From Amphiplicatus metriothermophilus (GTDB lineage: Bacteria; Pseudomonadota; Alphaproteobacteria; Caulobacterales; Parvularculaceae): a DNA stretch of 64,000 nt. The position numbers and the translations under genes are program-made. Under the pieces are notes generated by a model. The model was not told the origin of the DNA and made no database searches. It saw only the letters and a list, made by a program, of their open reading frames with translations. The DNA is taken from positions 744,001 through 808,000 of the forward strand of contig NZ_FZQA01000001.1 of the NCBI RefSeq assembly GCF_900199215.1. Direction: 5' to 3'. This document shows positions 1 through 8,951 of this stretch, in pieces (within the stretch, counting starts at the first letter, position 1; each line of letters opens with the position of its first letter).

Positions 1-325
1 GGGTGACGACCCGCGCGCCGGCGCGCTCCAGGGTTTCCGCCAGCCGCGGGGCGCCGCCCCAGAAGCGAAGGACGACGTCTGGCCGGCGCGGCAATATCTC
101 CTCGGCGGCGGGACGAAGCTGCGGCAGGCCGCGCGCCGCTTCGCGCAGATAGGCGTAATCGCCGGTCGCGCCCGGCGAGACGCCGGCGATCTGATCCGGG
201 TCGGCGAGCGCGATCAGAAACTGGTCTGCGCAATAATCGAGCGAGACGGCGCGCGGGCCTGCCTGCGCGGCGGCCGACGCCGCCGCGCAAAGAAAAAGCG
301 CGAAGACGCCCGCGCGCGCGCTCAT
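1..325 (-). CDS. btuF: BtuF-like periplasmic cobalamin-binding protein (partial, C-terminus off the window)
   Basis: This is the N-terminal 108 residues of an ABC-transporter periplasmic binding protein of the BtuF/FecB fold, which would deliver cobalamin (or a related metal chelate) to an inner-membrane ABC permease. The start is an Ala/Phe/Leu-rich signal peptide, followed by the RAVSLDYCADQFLIAL strand-helix that opens class III binding proteins and a DPDQIAGVSP stretch. Later comes RRPDVVLRFWGG, matching the 'P-D-V-V' strand of the first lobe. Its ATG overlaps the btuB stop by 4 bases (ATGA), so it is translationally coupled to the receptor and lies under the same cobalamin riboswitch. 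Substrate identity is inferred from that riboswitch and the btuB neighbour; the fold alone would also fit iron-siderophore binding. Confidence 0.78.
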   Translation of the reverse strand, partial: MSARAGVFALFLCAAASAAAQAGPRAVSLDYCADQFLIALADPDQIAGVSPGATGDYAYLREAARGLPQLRPAAEEILPRRPDVVLRFWGGAPRLAETLERAGARVVT

Positions 326-2202
326 AGCCGTGCCCTCACGCCGCCGAAGACGGCGATCCCCGGCTCGCCGAAGCCGAGAACGTCCTGGTACTGCGCATCG
401 AAGGCGTTCTCCAGCCGGGCGTAAAGCTCGATTTTCTCGTTGACGGCGTAAGCGCCGCGCAGATCGACCCGGACGAAATCGTCGACGATCCCGCCGATGT
501 CGTTCTCCTCGCCGTTATAGCGAAGCGTCGCGCCGAGGCTCAGCGCGGCCGTCGCCCGCCAGTCGGCGCTCGCCGTTGCGGCGTGGCGCGGCTGGCGCAA
601 CAGCGGCGCGCCGGTCTGTTCGTTCTCGCCCTTGACGAAGGCGTAGGCGACATGAAGGTCGAGCGCGGAAAGGGGCCTCAGGGCGAGCTCGGCCTCGACC
701 CCGCGCCGCAGGGTTTCGTCGAGATTGACAAAGGCGCCGCTGAAAAAGTCGAAGTCGATCTGGTTTTCCGTCCGCTGGCGGAAATAGGTCGCGCGCAACG
801 TCGCAAGCGCGCCGAAGCGCTTGTCGAAGCCGGCCTCCCAGCCGGTCGACGTCTCCGGCCTCAGGTCGCGATTCGGCGCCGTCCCGCCGCAGCAGACGAA
901 ATTGAGCTGGAACAGCGTCGGCGCGGCGAAGCCCTCGCCCCAGCTTCCGCGAAGCGTAAGGTCGGCCGCCTCGACCGCGTAGGCGGCGGTCACGCGCGCG
1001 GTAGTCTCGCCTCCGAAGGTTTCGTGATCGTCATGGCGCGCGCCGGCGGTGACGGTGAGCGGCGCGACGGGCTTGACGGCGACGAGGCCGTAGACGCTGT
1101 TGACGACGACGTCCTCGTCGGCCTCGGCCGTGTCGATGCGCGTGCGCTCGCTCTTTGCTCCAGCGACGAGCGAAAGGCGTTCCGAAAAACGGATGCGCGC
1201 GAGATATTCCGCCGAGATCCGGCCGCCGCGCGATTCGAAAGTCGTCATTTCGCCGAGCCGGTTCTCCCGCTCGATGCGGTGATAGCCGATGCTGGCGATA
1301 TTCTCGGACCTGCCGTCGAACAGCGTCAGAATCGCGCGCCCGGCGGCGAGCACGGACTCCGACTCCTCGACGTCGTCGGTGTCGGCGAGCGTAAAGTCCG
1401 GGGGCGGAAAGCCGTCGAACTCGGTCAGGGCGTGATTGTAACGCAGCGAGCTTTCCAGACGGAAATTTTCGGCGAGATCGGCGCCGAGATTGGCGCTCGC
1501 CGTATAGCGCTCGAGCCCGTCGGCCTCGCGCGCGCCGTCCGCTTCGTCGGCGCGGCTGACTCCGTCGGTCGTCAGGCCGGAGACGGTAAGGCCGTAATCG
1601 AGCCTGCTTCCCGCGCCGGTAAGGCCCGCCCCGCCCCGAAAGGTCGCGAAGGAGCCGCCTTCGACAAAAGCATTGAGCGAAGGGGCGCCGGCGCCGCGGC
1701 GGGTCGTGATCGCGACGACGCCGCCAATGGCCTCCGAGCCGTAGAGAATGCTCTGCGGCCCGCGCAGGATCTCGATGCGCGCGATGTCGGCGACGTCGAG
1801 ATCGCCGAAATTGAACCCGCCGCCTGGCGCGGCCGGGTCGTTGACGACGACGCCGTCGATCATGACGAGGGTGCGCCCGCTCGCCTCGCCGCGAATGCGC
1901 AAGGCCGCCTGGCCGCCGAACGCGCCGTTGCGCGCGATCGAAAGGCCGGCCGCGTCGGCGAGCGCGTCGGCGACGAACTGATACTGCCGCGTCTCGATCT
2001 CCGCCGCGTCGATCACCGTCACGCTGGCGCCGGTTTCCGACGCCGGCAGCGGACTTTTCGTGGCGATGACGACGATCTCATCCTCGGCGGGGCGGCTTTC
2101 TTCGCCCGCCGCCGGACCGGTCAGGGCGGCGAGGCAGCCCGCTCCGGCGATCAGGGTGCGAATGACGGCGGTTGCGTGGGAGATGGAAAACGGGTTCTGC
2201 AT
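322..2202 (-). CDS. btuB: TonB-dependent vitamin B12 receptor, BtuB type
   Basis: A 626-residue outer-membrane TonB-dependent receptor. It has a signal peptide of about 33 residues, then a TonB-box-like segment (DEIVVIATKSP), a plug domain (about residues 45-165, with GPQSILYGSEAIGGVVAITT being the classic plug end) and a 22-strand-type barrel ending in an aromatic/hydrophobic strand. The length matches BtuB (about 610-620 residues) and is shorter than most siderophore receptors. It is preceded by a cobalamin riboswitch and overlaps a btuF-like gene by 4 bases, so import of cobalamin or cobinamide across the outer membrane is the best assignment. Expression should fall when adenosylcobalamin is abundant. 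No ABC permease genes are visible; they may lie beyond the left edge. Confidence 0.9.
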   Translation of the reverse strand: MQNPFSISHATAVIRTLIAGAGCLAALTGPAAGEESRPAEDEIVVIATKSPLPASETGASVTVIDAAEIETRQYQFVADALADAAGLSIARNGAFGGQAALRIRGEASGRTLVMIDGVVVNDPAAPGGGFNFGDLDVADIARIEILRGPQSILYGSEAIGGVVAITTRRGAGAPSLNAFVEGGSFATFRGGAGLTGAGSRLDYGLTVSGLTTDGVSRADEADGAREADGLERYTASANLGADLAENFRLESSLRYNHALTEFDGFPPPDFTLADTDDVEESESVLAAGRAILTLFDGRSENIASIGYHRIERENRLGEMTTFESRGGRISAEYLARIRFSERLSLVAGAKSERTRIDTAEADEDVVVNSVYGLVAVKPVAPLTVTAGARHDDHETFGGETTARVTAAYAVEAADLTLRGSWGEGFAAPTLFQLNFVCCGGTAPNRDLRPETSTGWEAGFDKRFGALATLRATYFRQRTENQIDFDFFSGAFVNLDETLRRGVEAELALRPLSALDLHVAYAFVKGENEQTGAPLLRQPRHAATASADWRATAALSLGATLRYNGEENDIGGIVDDFVRVDLRGAYAVNEKIELYARLENAFDAQYQDVLGFGEPGIAVFGGVRARL

Positions 2203-2319
2203 GGCGCATGACTCCTCCAGGGCTACAGGGATGTCGCCATGTCGGACATGCGCAGGACGCGCGCGCGGCGCGCCCCCGTCCGCTTTCGCCGGCTGGTCCC
2301 GGCCGCGAAAGAGACGACG

Positions 2320-2500
2320 CGACGGCAGGTCTCCTGGCTCGCGGGTCGCCGCCCTTTTCGCGCCTTCCCGAAGCGGCCGCTTCAGTGGCTTCAGTGCGAA
2401 AGGACTCGCCGCTTACAGTTGCGGGCACAGCCGCGGATTTTCACCGCGTTCCCTATTCTCCTCCGGCTAAGGAGGCTCCGTCTGGCGGGGAAGCTATGAC
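2320..2500 (-). promoter_or_regulatory. Cobalamin (AdoCbl) riboswitch upstream of btuB
   Basis: On the minus strand the leader holds the hallmarks of the cobalamin riboswitch in the right order. First comes a GGGAACGCGGTGAAAATCCGCGGC-type block (about 2434-2458). Then the GCCCGCAACTGTAAGCGG core (about 2410-2427), a GCCACTG segment near 2385-2391, and finally the B12-box-like AGCCAGGAGACCTGCC (2324-2339). It lies between the stop of the peptidase gene and the btuB start, about 120 bases from the latter. The end toward btuB also contains C/G-rich pairing segments that could form the expression platform, but I cannot fold it here. This leader decides the btuB/btuF assignment. Confidence 0.93.
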
Positions 2501-2544
2501 AACTTTTCGGACGACGCAACGCGAACGCGCGCCGTCGGACCGAC

Positions 2545-3921
2545 TCAGTCGCCGAAATCGCCGGCGGGGCCGGGAAAGACCACCGGGCTTTCCGCCCCGT
2601 CCCTGGCGACCGAAGCGACGCCGAAATAGTAGTTGTCGATGACGATGTTCTCGAGCGTCGCCTGGTCGACGTCGCCGACATAGCGGCTCCAGGTCCATTG
2701 CGGCGAATCGGTCAGCCGCCAGTAGACGCGGTAGCCGGCGAGATTGCGCGCCGCGCGTCCCGTCGGCCGCTTCCATTTGAGCGTCGTCGAGGGCGAGACC
2801 GCGCCTTCTATGGTCACGCCCGCCGGAAAAGGCGGGGCCGAGGCCATCGCCGCCAGCGCGACGATGTTGAGCGCGGTGAGCTTTCTTGCGTAGTCGAAAT
2901 TCACCCCTTCAATCACGTCGCCGTAACGCCGCCCGTTCTCGACCCGCAGGTCCTGATGCTGGCGGTCGTAATGCTCGTGCGTCTCCATGATGCGCACGCC
3001 GGGAATGCCGACATCGTTGAAAGGCCGGTGATGGCCGCCCCGCGCGAAGCGGTCGAGCCGGTAGACCATCATCACGTCGAGATTGGGGATATATTCGTCC
3101 GCCAGCCGATCGATATAGCGGGCGAGATTGCGCGAGGGCGAGTCGACCTCGCCGCCGGTGAAGCGGCGCAGGCGCGCTTCTTCGGGCGTTTCGACCGCGC
3201 GCACGCCTTCGGAGAAGACGCGCGCCGTCGAATTGTCGATGACGCCGTCGATCCCCTCGATATTGCCGATCATGTCGTTGTTGAGGACGGCCTTGATCCG
3301 CCAGCCGTTCTTCAGCGCGTAGTCGGCGAGGATCTTGCCGCCAAACAGCCCTTGCTCCTCGCCGGACAGCCCGGCGTAGACGATGGTGCCGGCGAAGCGG
3401 CGTTTGGAGAGCACGCGCGCGGCTTCGATGACGCCTGCGAGGCCGGAGGCGTTGTCGTTGGCGCCGGGGCTGTCGGAGACGCCGTCGAGGGGATCGCTCA
3501 CCCGGCTGTCGATGTCGCCGGTCATCATCACGATCCGGTCGGGGTCAAGCCGGCCGCGCTGGATGGCGACCACGTTGACCACCTCGGCGCGCTCGGGGAT
3601 GCGCGGCTCGCCCTCCACGAAGTCGCTTACGGTGATCACTTCCAGACAGCCCCCGCAGTCGCGGGCGATTTCCTCGAACTGCGCCTTCACCCAGCGGCGG
3701 GCCGCGCCGATCCCGCGCGTGTCGGATTCGGTCTCAGACAGGGTGTGCCGGGTGCCGAACCCGACCAGGGCGCGTATGTCGGCCTCGATGCGCTCGGCGG
3801 ATGCCTCGCCCGCCAGCTCATGAAGAAGGGCGGCGTGTTCGTCGGGCGGGGCCGCGGCCGCGAAAGAAACTGCTTGCAACCATAATCCTGCCGCAAAGAT
3901 CGCGGATTGCACCGGGCGCAT
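2545..3921 (-). CDS. Secreted M28-family zinc aminopeptidase with C-terminal FN3-like domain
   Basis: A 458-residue exported peptidase: an Ala-rich signal peptide (cleavage near residue 24), an M28 catalytic domain (about 90-355) and a fibronectin-III-like tail (about 365-450, with GYRVYWRL and YYFGVASV strands). Metal-site motifs visible are GANDNASG (bridging Asp), SGEEQGL (catalytic Glu pair), NNDMIGN (Asp) and THEHYD (C-terminal His). At the first ligand position, where M28 enzymes usually have HxDS, this protein reads GDIDS, so an Asp replaces His. It is transcribed away from ompA and its stop lies just upstream of the btuB riboswitch; there is no functional link visible. The substrate is unknown; release of N-terminal residues from peptides in the periplasm or medium is the family-level expectation. 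Confidence 0.85.
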   Translation of the reverse strand: MRPVQSAIFAAGLWLQAVSFAAAAPPDEHAALLHELAGEASAERIEADIRALVGFGTRHTLSETESDTRGIGAARRWVKAQFEEIARDCGGCLEVITVSDFVEGEPRIPERAEVVNVVAIQRGRLDPDRIVMMTGDIDSRVSDPLDGVSDSPGANDNASGLAGVIEAARVLSKRRFAGTIVYAGLSGEEQGLFGGKILADYALKNGWRIKAVLNNDMIGNIEGIDGVIDNSTARVFSEGVRAVETPEEARLRRFTGGEVDSPSRNLARYIDRLADEYIPNLDVMMVYRLDRFARGGHHRPFNDVGIPGVRIMETHEHYDRQHQDLRVENGRRYGDVIEGVNFDYARKLTALNIVALAAMASAPPFPAGVTIEGAVSPSTTLKWKRPTGRAARNLAGYRVYWRLTDSPQWTWSRYVGDVDQATLENIVIDNYYFGVASVARDGAESPVVFPGPAGDFGD

Positions 3922-4172
3922 GACGGTCTCCTGGTCGCGGGGGGTCGCGCAGGCCGAAAGGCGGCCCTTGACGGCCGCCCGAACGCTTGGGCGCTCATTC
4001 TCAGCCAGGCGATGCGTTGATGCAACATCGTTAACTGACTATTATCTGAAGGTTGGAATTTCGGGGAAGATCGCTGTAAAGTTGCAGGCTGATCGGCTAG
4101 GGAATTCCTGAGAGCGGGGCCGCGCCTTCAGCTTGGCGGCGATCCCGGCGGTTTCACCTGAGGAGGGGACTC

Positions 4173-5297
4173 ATGAAGCTCAAATCCGTCTTGTTCGCCG
4201 CGGTTTCCGCTGTCGCCATCGCGCCTGCGGCGAACGCTTATGAAGGCCTTTACGGCGCCGTCGGCGCGGGCCTCAGCTATATGCAGCCCGATCGCGACGT
4301 GGAGTCGCCCGGCGTGTGGGACAGCGAGGCCGATTACGACAACGGCATCGGCGTCTACACGGCGCTCGGGTACGCCTACGGCAACAACTGGCGCACGGAG
4401 CTCGAATTCTCTTACCGCAGCCATGACGTTCGCCATTTCGCCGGCGACGGCCTCGGCTTCGCCGGCTGGTCTGGCGGCGCGCTCAGCGGCGAGTTGCAAT
4501 CCTACGCCATCATGGCCAACTTGGTGCGTGATTTCGATTTCGGTTCGGATCGGGTCACGCCCTATCTTGGCGTGGGCGTCGGCGGCGCGGTCTCTGAAGC
4601 GAATTTCAACGGATCGAGCCCGGCCGGCACGATCCTGATCGACGACAGCTCCACGCGGTTAGCCTATCAGGGCATCGCCGGGCTCGCTTTCGCGCTCGCT
4701 GAAAATCTTTCCTTCGACGTGTCCTATCGCTATTTCGGGACCACGGAAAACAAGTTCGACGCCAGCGGCACCGGCGTCGGCGCTTTCATCCACCATGAAA
4801 ACCAATCGCATAATCTCTTCGCCGGCTTGCGTTGGAACTTCGGCGCCGCGCAGCCCAAGCCCGTCCCCGTGCAGTACAAGGACTGCTGGGACGGCTCGAG
4901 CGTGCCGGTCACGGCCGAATGCCCGCCGCAGCTCGTCGAACGGCAGCAGGCGATTCTCGAGCCGGTCGAGTTCGTCGTCTATTTCGACTACGACAAGTCG
5001 AACCTGACGCCGGAGGCCGCCGCGCTCGTGCGCGAGGCCGCCCAGCGCGCGCTCGCGAACGATATCGACGTGGTGATGGTCGAAGGCCATACGGACCGCT
5101 CCGGTTCGTCCGCCTACAACCAGGCCCTGTCGCAGCGCCGGGCGAATGTCGTGCGCGACGCGCTGATCGCCAACGGCGTGCCCGCGAATCGCATCCAGGT
5201 CTCGGCGCTCGGCGAAGACCGGCCGGCCAAGCCGACGCCGGACGGCGTGCGCGAGCCGCTTAACCGCCGCACGGAAGTGCGCATCAGCTTCCAGTAA
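4173..5297 (+). CDS. ompA: OmpA-family outer-membrane porin with peptidoglycan-binding domain
   Basis: A 374-residue envelope protein. Residues 1-22 form a signal peptide (ending PAANA) and about 23-225 form an eight-stranded OmpA-type barrel with alternating hydrophobic strands. A short Cys-containing linker (KDCWDGS...TAECPPQ) follows, then the OmpA C-terminal domain (about 262-374). The latter shows VEGHTDRSGS, the LSQRRANVVRDAL helix and LNRRTEVRI, the peptidoglycan (mDAP) binding signature. It tethers outer membrane to cell wall. A strong ribosome site (GAGGAGG, 4160-4166) fixes the ATG. It is monocistronic: it is followed after about 30 bases by a clear intrinsic terminator. Such proteins are among the most abundant in alphaproteobacteria, which suits this transcription unit. 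Confidence 0.93.
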   Translation: MKLKSVLFAAVSAVAIAPAANAYEGLYGAVGAGLSYMQPDRDVESPGVWDSEADYDNGIGVYTALGYAYGNNWRTELEFSYRSHDVRHFAGDGLGFAGWSGGALSGELQSYAIMANLVRDFDFGSDRVTPYLGVGVGGAVSEANFNGSSPAGTILIDDSSTRLAYQGIAGLAFALAENLSFDVSYRYFGTTENKFDASGTGVGAFIHHENQSHNLFAGLRWNFGAAQPKPVPVQYKDCWDGSSVPVTAECPPQLVERQQAILEPVEFVVYFDYDKSNLTPEAAALVREAAQRALANDIDVVMVEGHTDRSGSSAYNQALSQRRANVVRDALIANGVPANRIQVSALGEDRPAKPTPDGVREPLNRRTEVRISFQ

Positions 5298-5327
5298 GCG
5301 GCGCAGGCTACAGACCTTTCAAGACAG

Positions 5328-5360
5328 ACCGGTGCGGCCCGTCCGCGCCGGTTCTTTTTT
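5328..5360 (+). terminator. Rho-independent terminator of the ompA gene
   Basis: A 10-base stem (5328-5337 pairing with 5343-5352, one G·T wobble) with a 5-base loop is followed by TCTTTTTT. It sits 30 bases after the ompA stop codon and also separates it from the convergent TetR gene. This is the clearest intrinsic terminator in the window. Confidence 0.9.
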
Positions 5361-5403
5361 GCTGATTGCGAACGGCCGCGTCGGCGATGGGAGGGGCGAA
5401 CGC

Positions 5404-6027
5404 TCAGGCGCGATAAAACCGCATGAAGGCGGAAAGGCCCGACTCGATCTGCGCATCCACTGCGGCCTCGATGTCGGCCGGCGGATCGCCCAGCAGAACC
5501 TCCGTATAAAGCGGTTCGGTGATGAGCGCGCCGAGCCGCCAGGTCGCACCCTCCGCGTCATCGACGCGCAGCGCGCCGCGTTCGGCGAGGCGCTTGAGAA
5601 TCGGCGCGCAGGTCTTCACCAACCAGCGCGGGCCATGCTCCAGATAGGCGCGGCCGAGATGCGCCGTACGCCCGGCCTCGAACGTGGCGATGCGCCTCAG
5701 CGCGATCGCTTCGGGCTCCAGGATCGCGCGCAGGAAGCGGCGCGCCATCTGCCGGATGAACTCCTCCGGCGGCAGGCTCGCCTCGATCGCCTCAATGTCC
5801 ACCGGCAACAGCCGCCGGCAGGTGTCCATGATGGCGGCGATGAACAGCTCCTCCTTGGAGCGGAACCGGTTGTACACGGTGCGTTTCGATACGCCCGCCA
5901 TCAGCGCCACCGTGTCCATGCTGGCCGCGTCGAAGCCCTTGGCGAGAAACGCCTTTCGGGCGCCGGCGATGATCGCGGCCTCCTTGTCGTCCTCCTGCGG
6001 AGGGGGGTTGAGCTCGATCGTGGTCAC
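5404..6027 (-). CDS. TetR-family transcriptional regulator
   Basis: A 207-residue repressor-type protein. The N-terminal helix-turn-helix (about 20-65) contains FLAKGFDAASMDTVALMAGV followed by SKRTVYNRFRSKEELF, the typical TetR recognition helix and third-helix signature. The C-terminal ligand domain includes a TetR_C_7/AefR-like pattern (EEFIRQMARRFLRAIL, then EAIALRRI). It is divergent from the penicillin-binding protein gene with about 135 bases between starts, so it could regulate itself or that gene, but no efflux pump or enzyme typical of TetR targets is adjacent. The ligand is unknown. Confidence 0.88.
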   Translation of the reverse strand: MTTIELNPPPQEDDKEAAIIAGARKAFLAKGFDAASMDTVALMAGVSKRTVYNRFRSKEELFIAAIMDTCRRLLPVDIEAIEASLPPEEFIRQMARRFLRAILEPEAIALRRIATFEAGRTAHLGRAYLEHGPRWLVKTCAPILKRLAERGALRVDDAEGATWRLGALITEPLYTEVLLGDPPADIEAAVDAQIESGLSAFMRFYRA

Positions 6028-6162
6028 GGGCCTTTGTCGTTGTTTTGCTTGAGATTAGTCCGATTGCGGGCGAAAGAACACCCTCGCCGGCAGGCCCCGC
6101 CGACCGCGCGCCGGAGGGCGGGATTCACGCCTCGTTAACCATCCCGGCCGACTGTCCGGCCC

Positions 6163-8139
6163 ATGAGCCGCCGCCGTCCCGCCCGCGCCGCGACAGCCCG
6201 CAAGGCGCGCCGCCCGAAAAGGCGCGCGCGGCGGGCCGCGCGCGCCGGCCGCCGGGCGCGCGCGCTCATCCTGCGCCATGCGGCGAGCGCGGGAGTGTTC
6301 GTTCTCACCGCCCTTTGCGCGCTCGCCGCGGCGGCGGCTTTTTACGCCCGCGACCTTCCGAGCACGGACGGCCTTTGGCGCAGCGATCGCGCCCCGCGCG
6401 TCATCATCCTCGCCCGCGACGGCTCGCCCCTGTCGGTCGCAGGCGAAAGCCACGGCGCGCCGGTGCGGCTGTCCGAGCTGCCGCCCTACGTGCCGCAGGC
6501 CGTGCTCGCGCTCGAAGACCGGAATTTCTACCACCACTGGGGCTTCAATCCGGTCTCGCTGGCGCGGGCGCTGTTCGTCAACGCGCGCGAAGGCGCGGTG
6601 GTGCAGGGGGGCTCGACCATCACCCAGCAGCTGGCGAAGAACCTGTTCCTTTCCGCCGACCGCACGGTGAAGCGCAAGGTGCAGGAGCTGATGCTCGCGC
6701 TGTGGCTGGAGCATCGCTTCACCAAGGACGAAATTCTCACGCTCTATCTGAACCGGGTTTATTTCGGCGCCGGCGCCTATGGCGTCGACGCGGCGAGTCG
6801 GCGCTATTTCGGCAAGCCCGCCGCCGCGCTCGACCTGGGCGAGGCCGCAGTGCTCGCCGGCCTCCTGAAGGCGCCCTCGCGCTATTCGCCGACGCGCAAT
6901 CCGGATGACGCGGGCGAGCGCGGCCGGCTTGCGCTCGACGCCATGGTCGAGGCGGGCTTTCTCGCTCCCGAGGAAGCCGCCCGGGCCCGCGCCCGACCGA
7001 TCGCGCTCGCCGCGCCCGCCTTCGCCGCCGCGCCCTATTTCGTCGATCACGTGCTGCAGGAGGCCGCCGAGCGCGCGCGGGGGATCGACGCGGACCTCCT
7101 TATACGGACGACATTCGATCCGAAAGCCCAGGCCGCGCTGGAGACGGGCCTGGCCGCAGGCCTCGCCCTCGGCGCGGTCCCGCCGGACGTTCAGGTCGCC
7201 GCCGTCGTCGTCGATCGCGACGGCGCGGTGCGCGCCATGGTCGGCGGGCGCGACTACCGCAAGAGCCAGTTCAACCGCGCCGCGAAGGCCCGCCGTCAGC
7301 CGGGCTCGGCCTTCAAGCCCGTGATCTATCTCGCCGCGCTCGAAGCCGGCTTCCGGCCCGAGGACGTCGTGCTCGACGCGCCGGTCGCGGTCGAAGGCTG
7401 GCGGCCGGACAATTACCGCGGGCGCTATTACGGCGAGGTCACGCTCGCCGAAGCGCTCGCCCGCTCGCTCAACGCCGCGACGGTGCGCGTGCAGGAGGCG
7501 ACGGGCCGCGCCGCGGTGCGCCGGACCGCGCACCGGCTGGGCCTTGCCGCCGACACGCAGGGCCCGGCGCTGGCGCTCGGCGTCGACGCGACGAGCCCGC
7601 TCGCGCTCGCCGGCGCCTATGCGGCGCTCGCCAACGGCGGGGCGCGCGCGCCCGTTCACGCGATAGTCAGCATAGAGACTGTCGACGGTCAGATCGTCTG
7701 GCGTCGTCCGCCGCCGGTGCTGGAGGCGGCCGCAAGCCCCGAAGCCGTCGCGCGCCTCAACGCCATGCTGAAGGGCGTCGTCGAATGGGGCACCGGGCGC
7801 GCCGCGGCGATCCCCGGCCTGGCGGTCGCCGGCAAGACCGGCACCACGCAGATGAGCCGCGACGCCTGGTTCGCCGGCCATGCGGGCGGGCTCGCCGCCG
7901 TGGTCTGGATGGGCCGCGACGACAACGCCCCGATGGGCGACATGACGGGCGGGCGCGCCCCGGCGATCGTCTGGCGCGAGGCGATGAGCCGGCTCGTCGA
8001 GCCGCCGCCCCGACGCCCGGCGCCTTTGGGCGCGCCGGCGATCCTCGCGCCGCTGATCGAGGCCGCGCCCGAGCCGGACGACGAAAATAATCCGCATAAG
8101 GATGATCCGCTCATGGATCTTTTGCGCCGGGAAAGCTGA
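6163..8139 (+). CDS. Class A penicillin-binding protein (bifunctional transglycosylase/transpeptidase)
   Basis: A 658-residue inner-membrane enzyme that polymerises lipid II and cross-links peptidoglycan in the periplasm. The N-terminus is extremely Arg/Ala-rich (about 40 residues, cytoplasmic), followed by one membrane anchor (about 42-63). The GT51 glycosyltransferase domain shows ALEDRNFYHHWG, QGGSTITQQLAKN, KRKVQELMLALWLE and RVYFGAGAYGVDAAS. The transpeptidase domain has SAFK (catalytic Ser about 382), SLN (RSLNAATV) and KTGTT (Lys about 558). All catalytic motifs are intact. The length resembles short PBP1A/PBP2D-like members without the OB insert. It is divergent from the TetR gene and converges with the YgjP-like gene, overlapping it by 29 bases at the 3' ends. 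Confidence 0.93.
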   Translation: MSRRRPARAATARKARRPKRRARRAARAGRRARALILRHAASAGVFVLTALCALAAAAAFYARDLPSTDGLWRSDRAPRVIILARDGSPLSVAGESHGAPVRLSELPPYVPQAVLALEDRNFYHHWGFNPVSLARALFVNAREGAVVQGGSTITQQLAKNLFLSADRTVKRKVQELMLALWLEHRFTKDEILTLYLNRVYFGAGAYGVDAASRRYFGKPAAALDLGEAAVLAGLLKAPSRYSPTRNPDDAGERGRLALDAMVEAGFLAPEEAARARARPIALAAPAFAAAPYFVDHVLQEAAERARGIDADLLIRTTFDPKAQAALETGLAAGLALGAVPPDVQVAAVVVDRDGAVRAMVGGRDYRKSQFNRAAKARRQPGSAFKPVIYLAALEAGFRPEDVVLDAPVAVEGWRPDNYRGRYYGEVTLAEALARSLNAATVRVQEATGRAAVRRTAHRLGLAADTQGPALALGVDATSPLALAGAYAALANGGARAPVHAIVSIETVDGQIVWRRPPPVLEAAASPEAVARLNAMLKGVVEWGTGRAAAIPGLAVAGKTGTTQMSRDAWFAGHAGGLAAVVWMGRDDNAPMGDMTGGRAPAIVWREAMSRLVEPPPRRPAPLGAPAILAPLIEAAPEPDDENNPHKDDPLMDLLRRES

Positions 8140-8902
8140 CGGGCGCCGGCGCGCCGGGGCTCCGGGCGTCCGCCGGCGCCTCCGCGCCCCAGGCGAACAG
8201 CGCAGGGCCTTCGCGCGCGAACCAGTCCCGCGCGGCCTCGGCGTCCACGTCGAGCCGGGCGAGGGCGCGCCAGAAGGCCGGCGAATGGTCGAGATGGAGA
8301 AGATGCGCGCATTCGTGCGCCGCGACGTAGTCGAGAATCGCCGGCGGCGCGAGGATGAGCCGCCAGGAGAAGGAAAGCGTCCCGTCGCTCGCGCACGAGC
8401 CCCAGCGCGAGCGCGTGTCGCGAATGCGCGCCGGCCCGCGCCGGACGCTGAGACGGGCCGCGTAATGATCCGCGCGCTCGGCGAGCACGCGCCGCGCCTC
8501 GCGCTTCAGCCAGTCGACGAGCCGGCGGTTCACATGGGCCGGGTCGCCGCCGACCACGAGCTGCGGTCGCGGCTCGGCCAGGCGCGTCACGGGCGCGCGC
8601 GGCGGGCCGGCGTTGACGATCCGGTGCGCGATTCCCCGATAGGGGCAGATGCCGCCGGGCCGGAACGGCCGGGCCGGCGCGCCTTCGGCGAGGCGGGCGC
8701 GAATCCAGTCGACGCGCTCGCGGGCGAAGGCGATCGCTTCGGGCAGGGCGCGCCGCGACGGCGCGGTGACGAGGACCCGCCCCAGCACCGGGTCGACCCT
8801 GACGATCAGCCGCCGGGCGCGCCGGTTCACCCGCGCTTCGACCGGCGCCGTGCGGTCGCCGAGGTCGATCTCCGTTTGCAGAAAGGCGGACCGGCGGGTC
8901 AT
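8111..8902 (-). CDS. YgjP/SprT-like zinc metalloprotein (DUF45 family)
   Basis: A 263-residue cytoplasmic protein of the YgjP (M48-like, DUF45) family. The metal-binding HExxH-type motif is VAAHECAHLLHLDHSPAFW, with a further downstream His in the usual spacing. Upstream lies the family hallmark RDTRSRWGSCASDGTLSFSWRL. The N-terminal part (about 1-80) carries the basic strand-rich segment (RVNRRARRLIVRVDP). The family is sometimes annotated as a putative metalloprotease; its true substrate is not established. The 3' end overlaps the penicillin-binding protein gene in convergent orientation. About 50 bases upstream of its start is the end of the toxin–antitoxin pair, on the same strand, but co-transcription is uncertain. 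Confidence 0.88.
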   Translation of the reverse strand: MTRRSAFLQTEIDLGDRTAPVEARVNRRARRLIVRVDPVLGRVLVTAPSRRALPEAIAFARERVDWIRARLAEGAPARPFRPGGICPYRGIAHRIVNAGPPRAPVTRLAEPRPQLVVGGDPAHVNRRLVDWLKREARRVLAERADHYAARLSVRRGPARIRDTRSRWGSCASDGTLSFSWRLILAPPAILDYVAAHECAHLLHLDHSPAFWRALARLDVDAEAARDWFAREGPALFAWGAEAPADARSPGAPAPVSFPGAKDP

Positions 8903-8951
8903 GCAGGCTCCAGCGTCGGATTCGGCGCGCGCGGCGCGGCGGGCGCCCGCC

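Noticed and set aside
583-2211. Long plus-strand frame across btuB
   Set aside because: Shadow of the receptor gene on the opposite strand; its product lacks any motif.
6130-6145. CGTTAACCAT-like CtrA half-site upstream of the penicillin-binding protein gene; similar TTAAC half-sites near 4031 and 24672
   Set aside because: Only single half-sites are present; the full TTAA-N7-TTAA spacing is not met, so CtrA control cannot be claimed.
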